A stretch of DNA of 64,000 nucleotides from Microstegium vimineum (taxonomy: Eukaryota; Streptophyta; Magnoliopsida; Poales; Poaceae), in assembly GCA_022036555.1 (NCBI GenBank), contig CM039130.1:13097840-13161839 (forward strand), given 5' to 3'. Of this stretch, positions 54,491 to 64,000 are shown one piece after another. A program made the position numbers and the translations under genes. Under the pieces are notes generated by a model. It saw only the letters and a list, made by a program, of their open reading frames with translations. It was not told the origin of the DNA and searched no databases. The number at the start of each line of letters is the position of its first letter. Position 1 is the stretch's first letter.

Positions 54491-57400
54491 GTGTTTCATG
54501 CCCAAGGTGAAGGAATGCCAGAAGGAGAACCAATGTTACAGGGTATGTTTCCTATCAACGATCATCCTGCAGTTATTCTCTTTGATTCTGGTGCATCACA
54601 TTCCTTCATTGATAAGTCATTTGTGCTCAAGCATAGTATTCCTTTGTCTGAGTTAAAAATGGACTTTCATATGCAAACACCGGGTGGTCGTATCTCAACT
54701 AGAGAGTTGGTATATCGAGTATCTTTGAGTCTGGGTGGGCATATCTTTCCCTCGACCATGGTAGTGCTTCCAAACCAGGGTTTAGATGTGATCCTGGGAA
54801 TGAATTGGTTGCAGAAACACAAAGCTGTGATCGATGTGTTAAACAGAACTATTAAGGTAGATGTGCCAGACAGTAAATCTCATCTCTTGATTCAGCTTTC
54901 TATGCCAAAAAGGGAAGTGGGAAGAGTCTGTGCTACAACTGCAGTTGGGGTACATGATATTCTAGTAGTATGTGAATTTCCGGACGTCTTTCCTGATGAC
55001 TTACCTGGCTTACCTCCCGATAGAGATGTCGAGTTTTCTATAGAGCTAAAGTTTGGCACCGCACCTATCTCTAGAAAGGCCTATCGAATGCCTCCCAAAG
55101 AGCTAGCAGAATTGAAGACTCAATTAAATGAGTTGCTCGATAAAGGTTTCATTCGACCTAGTTCATTGCCATGGTGTTGTCCTGCTATTTTCGTAAAGAA
55201 GAAGGATTATACTCTCCGTATGTGCGTTGACTATCGTCCCTTGAACGAGGTGACCATCAAGAACAAGTATCCCTTGCCGCAGATTGATCTCCTCTTTGAT
55301 CAACTCGCTGGTGCTACTGTGTTCTCCAAGATTGACTTGCGGTCAGGATACCACCAGATCAAGATTCGGCCCGAAGATATCCCCAAGACAGCGTTTACCA
55401 CTAGATATGGGCTTTATGAGTATCTGGTAATGTCGTTCGGTTGGACCAATGCACCAGCATACTTCATGTATCTAATGAACTCTGTGTTCATGCCGGAGTT
55501 GGACAAGTTCATTGTTGTCTTCATAGATGATATTCTTATCTATTCCAAGAATGAAAAGGAACATACCCGTCATCTCCGAATCATCTTAACTCGATTGCGA
55601 GAGCATCAGCATTATGTTAAGTTCAGCAAATGTGAGTTTTGGCTGAAGGAAGTGCAATTCCTAGGGCATGTCTTGTCCAATGGAGGAGTGGCAGTTGATC
55701 CCAGTAAGGTGAAGGACATTCTGGATTGGAAGCCACCAACGACAGTCCATCAAGTTCGAAGTTTCCTCGGTATGGCTGGTTATTATCGTCTGTTTATTCC
55801 AGACTTTTCTCGAGTCTCGAAGCCCATTACCAGTTTACTAAAGAACCAGACCAAGTTCATATGGTCTGATGTATGTGAAGAAGCTTTTCATACTTTGAAG
55901 AAGTTAATGACTACAACTCCAGTATTAGCTCAACCTAATATTGAAAAGCCCTTCGATATATTTTGCGATGCGTCCAGTATCGGTATCAGGTGTGTCTTAA
56001 TGCAAGAAGGAAGATTCATTACCTATGCCTCTAGGCAGTTGAAGAAACATGAAGAGAACTATCCCACTCATGATCTAGAGTTAGCGACAGTTGTCCATGC
56101 TTTGAAGATTTGGCGACACTATCTTCTGGGCAATCTTTGTCATATCTATACTGATCATAAAAGTTTGAAGTATATATTCACTCAGTCAGAGTTGAATATG
56201 AGGCAAAGACGATGGTTAGAGCTTATCAAAGATTATGATCTTGAAGTGCATTACCATCCAGGCAAGGCGAATGTTGTAGCTGATGCCTTAAGCCATAAGG
56301 GCAGTTGCAACTGTCTGAGCCTAAAAGCGGTGAATTCCACTCTTTGCTATGAGTTAGAGAAGCTAGACATATCTTTGGTCTAGCATGGCAGTCTAGCTAA
56401 CATCTCGGTAGAACCCAGCATTCGGGATCAAATTTTTGAAGCTCAGAAAAACCAATAAAGGCATCGCTCACATTAAAGCAAAGGTGAAATCTGGAACACC
56501 TACTTGTTTTAAGTTAGATGCATCCAATGTGCTTTGGTTCAAAGATCGTCTTGTGGTACCCAAAGTTCCAGAGTTACGACAAGCTATTCTTGATGAAGCT
56601 CATACTTCTCGTTTGTCCATTCACCCTGGAAACAGCAAAATGTACCAGGATTTGAAGATGAAGTTTTGGTGGACAAAAATGAAGATTGAGATAGCTAGTT
56701 ATGTGGCTAAGTGCGACACTTGTCAGAAAGTGAAAGCAGTACGTTTGAAACCGGGAGGTCAACTTCAACCTTTGCCTATTCCAACTTGGAAATGGGAGGA
56801 TATTAGCATGGACTTTATCATAGGTCTACCTAAGACCGCTAAAGGCCACGATTCTATCTAGGTAATTGTTGACCGTTTAACCAAGTCTGCTCACTTTATA
56901 CCCGTCAAAACCACCAACACTGTGGCTGCATATGCTGGTATTTACTTATCGAGAATAGTAAGTCTTCATGGTATTCCTAAGACCATCGTATCTGATCGTT
57001 GAACTCAGTTTGTTTGAGCTTTCTGGAGGCATCTTCATGAACCTCTGGGTACTAAGCTTTTGTATAGCATTGCATATCATCCGCAAACCGATGGTCAGAC
57101 TGAACGAGTTAATCAAATTCTTGAAGACCTGTTGCGGTGTTGTGTTCTTAACTTTGCTGAAAAGTGGGATGAATGTTTGCCTTTGGCCGAGTTCTCATAT
57201 AACAACAGTTACCAGCAGATCATAAAAATGTCCCCATTTGAAGCTTTGTATGGTCGAGGTTGCAAAACTCCTCTTAATTGGTCGGAACCCGGGGACCATG
57301 AGTTCTTTGGTGTCGACGTAGTTAAGGAAGCCGAAGATAAAGTCAAACAGATTCGTATCAATCTTGAGATTGCACAATCTAGGCAAAAGAGCTATGCTGA

Positions 57401-57857
57401 TAAAAGGAGAGGTCCTTTACAGTTTGAGCCTGGAGATCATGTGTATCTAAAAGTCTCTCCTATGAAAGGAATCTCACGGTTTGGGGTGAAAGGCAAGTTG
57501 GCACCTCGCTATGTCGGTCCATTCCCAGTTCTGGAACGCATTGCCAATGTGGCTTATCGTTTGAAGTTGCCTGAAAATCTTTCGGCAGTGCATGATGTGT
57601 TTCACGTATCCCAGTTGAAGAAATGTCTTCAAGTTAAAGATATGATTGTTGAAGTCGAGGGAGTGTAGTTAGAACCTGATGTGACATACTCTGAGTATCC
57701 TGTAAAGGTTCTTGATCGAAAAGATCGAATTACTCGTCGCAAGACCATCAAGTTCTACAAGGTTCAGTGGAATCAGCACTCAGAAGAAGAAGCTACGTGG
57801 GAATCTAAAGATTATCTTTTAGAGAATTTCCCAGAGTTTTATGCTTCTATTGTTTGA
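54491..57857 (+). pseudogene. Gypsy pol: protease, reverse transcriptase, RNase H, integrase, chromodomain-like tail
   Basis: Open from 54491 to 56383: protease LFDSGASHSFI, RT (LRMCVDYRPLNEVTIKNKYP; FSKIDLRSGYHQI; FIDDILIYSKN) and RNase H (FDIFCDASS; TDHKSLKYIFTQ). A TAG at 56381 (likely Trp in relatives) and a frameshift around 56445-56455 separate the integrase. Integrase keeps the zinc-binding HHCC (H...H...CDTCQK), the D of SMDFI, the D of VSDR and the E of GQTERVNQ, but has stops at about 56860, 57001 and 57016. The C-terminus (YPVKVLDRKDRITRR, EEATWE) is chromodomain-like, after a TAG at 57666-57668. Chromodomain-type tails steer integration towards chromatin marks. The copy is inactive. 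Confidence 0.9.
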
Positions 57858-57974
57858 GCTGTTTGTAAGACCTGGTCATAGTTGTAACATGAGAAATGAA
57901 AAAGAGAAGGTGCTTGACCCATTTCCTTTTCCATTACTTTGTTTCACTCCTAAATCTCGGGACGAGATTTCTTT

Positions 57975-57986
57975 AAGGGGGAAGGG
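57975..57986 (+). other. Polypurine tract of the Gypsy element
   Basis: aagggggaaggg immediately precedes the 3' LTR start (t, then tgtaacacc at 57988). This is the standard plus-strand primer position. Confidence 0.85.
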
Positions 57987-57987
57987 T

Positions 57988-60900
57988 TGTAACACCCCTA
58001 GTGTTTAAGCGCTTAATTAAAAATTGATCATGTCATCATATGCATTAAGCATCATTCACTTGATTGAGAAACTTACTATGTGTTGAACTAAAATGAGTTT
58101 ACTTGATTGAATTTGATTCAATTGTTTGAATGCTGACCATGTTTTCAAATTCAAATTTTCAAATTTAAATTCAAACCCTAATTTCCAAAGGGGGTAGATT
58201 AAACCCTAAACATGATTTTCAAAATCTAAAAAGAATTTGTATATGGTTGTTAAAGCAAAGTTGTAGGTCTCTGTTTGAATTGCATTTGTTGTGTTTACAG
58301 TTTTTCAAGTCTTATTCAAGTTTTTAGAGTAAATAAAAAGGGGGTAAATCCTTTTTAAAAGGTTTTTCAAATTTCAAAAATGCACTTTTATTTCTAGGCC
58401 GAATTTGAAAAAGTGTGTATTGACAAAAGTGTAGATCATGAAATTTTGAGCAACTTTGTTATTCAAAGTTTTTCATGAAAACCCCTGAAAGTTTGAGCTT
58501 TTTGCAAAAACAGTCGCAGGGCAGTTTGGGCATTTCATCGAGCAGTTGCATGGCGGCGTGGGACTCGGCGCTGACACCTGGCCGGCCAGCTGCCGAGCTC
58601 GCCGTGCGACTCCTGGCCTCAACTCGCGTCCCATCGTGTGCGTGGCGTCGTCGCGCACACTCCGCACTCTTCAAAACAGGACGGCGTTCACCAGCTTCCG
58701 CCGGCACGGTCTCCGTCGCCAGCATCATCTACTTCATGTCCGGCCGAGTTAGCAAGCGCTTCGTATTTGGGGTAAGCTCCTGGTGCTCGTAGAGTAGCTG
58801 GTTGTAGCTAATTCCGAACCGTAGCCGTGGTTCGTGTTCGCTCCGGCGTGTCAGCGCCGCCGTGTCGGTGCTCACCGCCGTGAGAGCTCTGTTGTTGGTC
58901 GTTTTCTGATCCGAGTCCTGCGCTAACTTCGCCCAGCCGTCGCGAGTCTAGCTAGGGTGTTGGTTGTTCGAGCGCGTGCGTAGTTTCGCCGGCGCACGTC
59001 GCGCAGATCTCCGCCGTCCGCCATGGCCATCGGCGGGGTTGTTTCGATGAGTTTTTAGTTCGTTTTACGTGCGCTTCGCGTTGTTTGGGGGCCGCTGAGT
59101 CTGCTGGTAAGCTTGGTAGAGCCGTTTATCTTTTGTACTCGCCGGTGCATGTGCGGCCGCTCGCGGGGTGCCGCCATTGCCGTCGGCGAGGTCAGCGCTG
59201 GAGGTTTTAGCCTCGTTTTGTTGGTGCGTTGTGTTCGCAGTTGCTTCCTAAAATCGATTGCGATGCTTGGTTGTTCCGGTGCACGTCTGTACTCGCCGGC
59301 GTACGTGCGGCCGAGCTCGGGTCGCCGCCGTCATCGCCGGTGAGGCGTTTGCAAGGGTTGGAAAGGGCTCTATCGTACCTCGTTGGGTTCGGGGCGAAGA
59401 GAGGAAGCCAGCGCACGAGTCGGTTGAACGTTTGGTTCACCGCCGGCGACGCGCCGCCATGTTTCTTGGCCGTCGGCGCCGCTACTCTGCTCTGGCTCGC
59501 TGACGTGCGGGACCCAGGCGTCAGTGTGATATCAAAGAGTTTTCTTATTTTCCTCTTTTGCACAGTAAAGCTTTATGTTATTTTTGTATGTTTATTTCTA
59601 TGCATAATTAAATTCTGCAAAAATTTGTATATGCTCTCTGTGATGTGTAGTATTCAAGAAAAATATAACATGTCCATGTTCAGTACATTTTTAATCCTGT
59701 AAAAATACTCAAAGTAATTAATAAATGGGTTTTCCTTGATTTTTCATGCACTGTATTTTGCTCCAAAAATTATGAGAACTTTTGTGTAACCTTTATACAC
59801 TGATACCTTATTGTATAAAAAGTTTGGGAATTTTTGGATGAACTGTTATACATGGCTATTTGTATAATTAATAATAAATTGATTAGTAACCCTAATAACT
59901 TTAGGTTTTGTGTGATTTTAGATTGTTTGGTGTTAATGGTCATTTGTCCAGTGACAACCACAGTTTAGACATGTTTGATGTAATGAGTTTTCTCAGTTCT
60001 TTTGGATGTAATTATTAACTTAGCTAATCAAGTTAATTAGGGTTTAATTAAGTTACTTTATGCTCTTGTTTTGCTTTCCTTCTTGAAGGGAAGTTGTACT
60101 CAAGGTGTTTAATTTGTTTTATTCACCTCTTAAGTACTTGCTTGTGTGTTGCAAAGCATCATGTCTATTATTCCAAGCATCATCTAAGCATATAATTATA
60201 TCGTGTAGATATCTCGTTGGTTGGGTTGGATAACCACCCTGGTGAAGGGGGTTTTTCTGTTGTTGAATCTGAGCCCGAGTTTGTGTATCCCTCCAACCAA
60301 GCCCGATGCATTCAAACCTTTCCTTGTATTTAAAATGTTTGCTTTAAATACACTTATGGTTATTATATTGCATTGTGGTACTTTATTAAATTCCTACTTG
60401 ATGCATAGCCTTATCCTTGTGTTAATTGTACCTTTACCTTGACACTTGTTTAAAGATGCAAAGTTTTGCTAAAATTCTTAGTATGCTTAGAGTTCTTTAA
60501 TAGGTTATTTTCGGTCACTTACACATAGCGTATTGCTTTGGCAAATGGTTATGAAGACTTTTGAAAAAGGCATGTTATTGGAAGTAATAATCGGGACCGG
60601 GCGGACACACTGTTTGGGAGCCACCAGCGGTCTCTGGTGAGCGGGTTCTTTCCGCCTGTGTCATTAGGGCCTTGCCGTTGTTAAAGTCTGAGGGTTGTGA
60701 CTTTGGAGTACTTATCATATACCTTTGGGAAGCTGGACTCTGGCTAATCCAGTCTAAAGGACGGTTAATCCGCACTGGGAGTGGAGAGATGGCGAGAGTA
60801 GTGTGTACCCTCCAAGTTCGAGAAACTGGATGGAGGCGTACTGTGCTCTCGGGTGGCGGAACCCCGTTCTCGGATGGAGGATCCAGGGAAAAGTAGTCAT

Positions 60901-61300
60901 ATGCGTGCTTTAGTGTTGTATATGTCATGTGATAGGTAAGTCCCAGCTGGGTTTTAACCGGTTCGAATCGTCGTGTTCCTCGGATATGGAAACATAACCG
61001 TGTTTTGTCTATACTCTATCAGCAGCTTGATGTAATAATATCGTATGACACTTAATTTATGTTCCAAAACTTATGTTTGTAATATGACTTCAAATTTCTG
61101 CTACTTTGATGTAAATTAAATTATTATATTACTTCTGCAATGTTTGTAATGAGAAGATCCTGCTCGGAAAGAGGTGGATGACCCGCTGTAAAGTGGCGAC
61201 ACCTGACGGACTAATTAAGGTTTGGATCATTTGTTTAGGATTAAGTCGGATGGACTATTAATCCTGGCAAGTAGGTCCTATCTTAAGAGGTTCTGTCACA
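57988..61300 (+). mobile_element. 3' LTR of the Gypsy element, 3313 bp, with two internal deletions
   Basis: Starts tgtaacacccctag and ends ggttctgtcaca. Compared with the 5' LTR it lacks the equivalent of about 48777-49155 (379 bases) and about 51475-51881 (407 bases), plus a 6-base gap near 60299. These account for the 792-base length difference. The second deletion has a 6-base direct repeat (TGTTTT) at its borders in the 5' copy. Confidence 0.9.
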
Positions 61301-61305
61301 CCCTC
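61301..61305. repeat. Target-site duplication, right copy (CCCTC)
   Basis: Exact repeat of 48067-48071 after the 3' LTR. Confidence 0.92.
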
Positions 61306-62732
61306 CATAGTCTCTCAAACTCTTGCATCACAGGCTCGATAAACACGTCTATATCAATGCCAGGTTGTTTTGGCCCGGAAACAAGAACGGTGAGGAAAAG
61401 ATACTTTCTCTTCTAACACAAGTACGTCAGGATGTTGTACATTGTCAGGATCACTGTCCAGGTGCCGTGGTCAGTCATCCTCTCATTGAAGGGATTCATT
61501 CCATCGGTGCTCAAGGCAAACCGCACATTCCTTGGGTCACTGCTAAATAGTTTGTTGTTATCATCGAAGTCTTGCCACTGACTACCATCAGCCGGGTGTG
61601 CAATCACATCGTCATCGAACTTGCGCTCATCATCCCACCATGTCATTAGCGCGGCTTCCTTAGGGTTCATGAACATACGTCTCAAGCGGTCGGTCACTGG
61701 TAGGTACCACATTACCAAAGCTGGAACTTTTCTCTTCTTTGCATCGTTTCCTAATGGAGTGTCCTCTAGGGGTTGAGATTCTTGTACCGCCTTTTTCACA
61801 CCCTTCTTATTCCTCTTGTTCCCAGTGTAGTCTTCTCCGCCACTATAAAGGTCATTGTCCTTGTACCGGCTGGCCACACACCGAGGACATTTGTCTAGAT
61901 TCTTGAACGTGTCACCACGAAAAAGGATACAATGGTTCGGGCATGCATATATTTTTTCAACACCCATTGTCAATGGACTTATAATATTCTTCGCATGGTA
62001 TGTGTTGGCAGGAACCAAGTTTGGCTATGGCAGCACCCATGATAGGAGACGCAACAGATCATTGAAACTACAGTCAGACCAGCCGTACTTAGCCTTTAGG
62101 ATGAGTAGCTCAAGCACAAAACGGAGCAGTGTCCAGTGTGTCGGACAACCCTTGTCAATGCTATACACAGTCTCCTTGGACGCCATTTTCACTCTCTCTA
62201 GATTATCTAGACCTTTCTTCTAAAGTAAAATTTCTGGTCCAATGGCGCGAATCATATCCTCCAAATAGTCACCATCAGCTTCATCCTCCTCACGTGGCCT
62301 GTCATCAGCGGCGGCACCACCAACATCATTAGCACCTTGTTCATTTCCAAAGTGACCACCTTGTTCATTGCCATAGACGTAGCCCACCATTTCTTCATCA
62401 AGCTCGTTTGTGTATTGGTGCAAGTACCTCAGGGTTTCGATGTCTTCTTCTAGATCAATGTTGTCGTCATCAACAGGCATTGTTTCACCACGATGAATCC
62501 ACACGGTGTAATCCGGAACAAACCCTCGCATAATCAGATGTGATTTGATTGTACCCAAATCTGCAAATGCCATAAGGTTCTTGCAATCTTTACACGGACA
62601 AATAATTGTATCCTTGTTATATGTCAACATTGATGCATGCTTCTGTGCGACTTCAATAAATTTGTCCACTTCTTCATGGAAACCTTCATCTACCCTTGAA
62701 CAACCATACATCCAAGTATTCCTGTAATCCAT
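61306..62732 (-). pseudogene. TNP2 (CACTA transposase) pseudogene, 5' part
   Basis: Starts MDYRNTWMYGCSRVDEGFHE with the transposase-associated zinc domain (CPCKDCKN, then GFVPDYTVWIHRGE). The acidic linker and the TNP2 core follow (LLRLLSWVLP, CPNHCILFRGD, CPRCVASRYK, MWYLPVTDRLRRMF, WWDDERKFDDDVIAHPADGS, RNVRFALSTDGMNPF). The reading frame is conserved with stops near 62220, about 62020 and 61413. It runs into the Gypsy insertion at 61305 and resumes at 48071. In TNP2 the DGMNPF block contains a conserved catalytic-type Asp, which is present. Confidence 0.9.
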
Positions 62733-63480
62733 CTTTGAAAACAAAACAATAAAAGAAAATACATGAAACAAATCATATCAATAAATAACTACTTGAAAGT
62801 AATTTTCTATATACTCCATTCCAATTTCTTGAAACATAAATTACAAAATGAAAAAGATATTCTAGATCTAGAAATAGATGTACATGAAGTACACGAAAAC
62901 TAGGGTCTAATAATTAGCTCTATATACAAAGCTCAAGCACCATAGAAGAGAGAGAAAGCCTCACTAATTTAATTACTCACTAACAAGGCATGGTAGAATT
63001 AATTGCCTGCTAACACTAAATATTTATAAAGAGAATGTACATATTAAATGCTAAAAAGTATATGATTTCAAAGAGAACAATAATTATTTTACCCACTAAA
63101 CAATTCGAAATTATTATTTCATAAAACATAAATTACAAAAAAAACTCTAGATCTAGAAATAGATCAAACTTCTCCATACATGAAACTAGGGAGTAATCTT
63201 CACAAAAATCATGTAAGAGCAACTAATAAAGGGTGTGAGCTCATTTCTCTAAGTAATCTACACTAATAGCTTGAAAAGTAAGCTCCAATTTGCTCCACAC
63301 AAAGCTCAAGCACCATGGATGAGAGAGAAAACATGACTTAAATTTGCTCACTAACCAACCATGAAAACTTCAATTAAAGGGTTGAAATAGCATTTTCTTA
63401 CCTTCTAGAAGCTCCTCACCAAAGGAATTGAGAAAAAAACCTCCCCACCTTAGTAGAGCAATTTTTTGGGAGGAGCCCAA
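62733..63480 (-). other. 5' leader region of TNP2 with a duplicated block
   Basis: A block with aaattacaaa, agatctagaaatagat and aaagctcaagcaccat occurs near 62840-62955 and again near 63125-63320, a diverged duplication of about 300 bases. It is intron- or leader-like and lies upstream of the TNP2 start. The ggcctcccaacctttt phrase at 63480 is the last element-like text. Confidence 0.5.
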
Positions 63481-64000
63481 GGCCTCCCAACCTTTTGGGA
63501 GAAGCAAACTATTGGAGATAGTCCAATAATTCATTTGCCAAATGTTTTAGGAAGTTGCCAAAACGTGATATTTTCCAAGTGAATTTTACCAAACTGTTGG
63601 AGATGCTCCTACAGAAAACAAGCAATCCGCTTCCGTCAAAAGGTCACGGTTAATCTGTCCTTAACGGAGATGGTTGGCCGCCTGCATAGGTTAATCAATT
63701 AAATAAAAATAAGAAAACACGTGAACAAGCCTAGTGAGCGCATCCATGGGCCCGCCGAGCCTGCCGCTGCCAGGATCTACCATTGCCGCTCTCGCCACTA
63801 GGTCCGGCCGCTCCGCCATGAACCGCATGGGAGAACGTGCGGACAGATCTGGCGGCTTGCCACTAGATCCGGTGTGTGGGAGAGGAGGGGCGTCGGACCT
63901 GAAGGAGAGGGACGCCGTTGTTGATGCTTGGAGGGTAATGGAAGGCGCCTCTGCCGCTGCCTGGAGAGAGGAGGGCGCCGCTGCCGGCTGCCACTACCAC
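63481..64000. other. Right edge: MITE-like and CACTA-like repeat DNA, then GC-rich sequence
   Basis: 63505-63615 has aaactattggagatag and aaactgttggagatgctcct about 95 bases apart, resembling a small MITE. 63640-63700 has acggttaatctgtcc and taacggagatgg, reminiscent of the motif at 16230-16270. 63740-64000 is GC-rich with Ala/Gly/Arg-coding words but no complete frame. The expected right CACTA terminus was not seen. Confidence 0.35.

Larger units (their letters stand above)
48072..61300 (+). mobile_element. Complete Ty3-Gypsy chromovirus (Tekay/Del-like), 13.2 kb, degenerate coding region
   Basis: Both LTRs, a PBS, a PPT and a perfect 5-bp TSD are present, and the element interrupts the TNP2 coding sequence. 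Interior order: extra 5' ORF (52515-53210), gag (53417 onward), protease, reverse transcriptase, RNase H, integrase, chromodomain-like C-terminus (to 57857). Integrase after RNase H establishes Gypsy. The C-terminal chromodomain-like tail and the LTRs of about 4 kb point to the Tekay/Del lineage. In the first 140 aligned bases of the two LTRs I count 8 differences, so the insertion is not recent. Confidence 0.93.

Noticed and set aside
54032..54656. Frames opposite or overlapping Gypsy gag
   Set aside because: Shadows of the gag frame; the real frame is identified by the knuckle and capsid motifs.

Overview
The window is plant nuclear DNA, almost certainly from a grass (panicoid or andropogonoid type). 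The evidence is one intact intron-containing purple acid phosphatase gene embedded in nested retrotransposons and DNA transposons of classes typical of grass genomes: SIRE-type Copia, chromovirus-type Gypsy with LTRs of about 4 kb, CACTA/En-Spm with TNP2 and a C48-protease ORF, hAT, and Stowaway-like MITEs. There are no bacterial operons, rRNA, tRNA or CRISPR arrays.

Layout. 1-3828: repeat DNA, probably the 3' part of a long Gypsy-type LTR. 3830-15734: a minus-strand SIRE/Maximus-type Copia element with gag, decayed pol, an extra 3' ORF, PBS and 5' LTR. Its 3' end is lost and abuts a partial LTR of a related family. 16482-18100: a plus-strand solo LTR of that related family with a perfect 5-bp target-site duplication (TSD). 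19984-22862: the four-exon phosphatase gene (minus strand, 465 aa) with a TATA box and a P1BS-like phosphate-starvation motif upstream. From 25112: a CACTA terminus with subterminal repeats begins a very large, repeatedly invaded CACTA complex that continues to about 63.4 kb. Inside it are: a (TA)n-flanked element (25507-33789) that carries a broken hAT transposase and was itself hit by a Gypsy solo LTR (26141-29800, TSD CAAAC); a C48/Ptta transposase-associated gene (33986-37910); two accessory genes that diverge from a palindromic subterminal motif (a GRF zinc-finger membrane protein at 42105-42725 and a Lys/Ala-rich coiled-coil protein at 43275-45305); and a TNP2 transposase pseudogene (62732 to about 45950). 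TNP2 is split by a 13.2-kb Gypsy element (48072-61300, TSD CCCTC).

How the parts relate. The relative order of insertions can be read. The CACTA complex was invaded by the (TA)n-associated element, which later received a Gypsy LTR now reduced to a solo LTR. Independently, TNP2 was interrupted by the Tekay-like Gypsy element. That element later gained nonsense mutations, and its 3' LTR lost two segments. Only the phosphatase is a clear host gene. It is predicted to be a secreted or vacuolar dimetal phosphomonoesterase, probably induced by phosphate starvation.

Most notable: (i) an extra ORF between the PBS and gag of the Gypsy element whose N-terminus, MARTKCTARK, nearly copies the histone H3 tail and is followed by a basic stretch and a coiled coil; (ii) the divergent accessory gene pair and an inverted duplication of promoter plus intron inside the CACTA complex; (iii) family-specific clusters of short quasi-palindromic motifs in the Copia LTRs. 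All coordinates and splice sites were read by eye; no alignment or database search was run.
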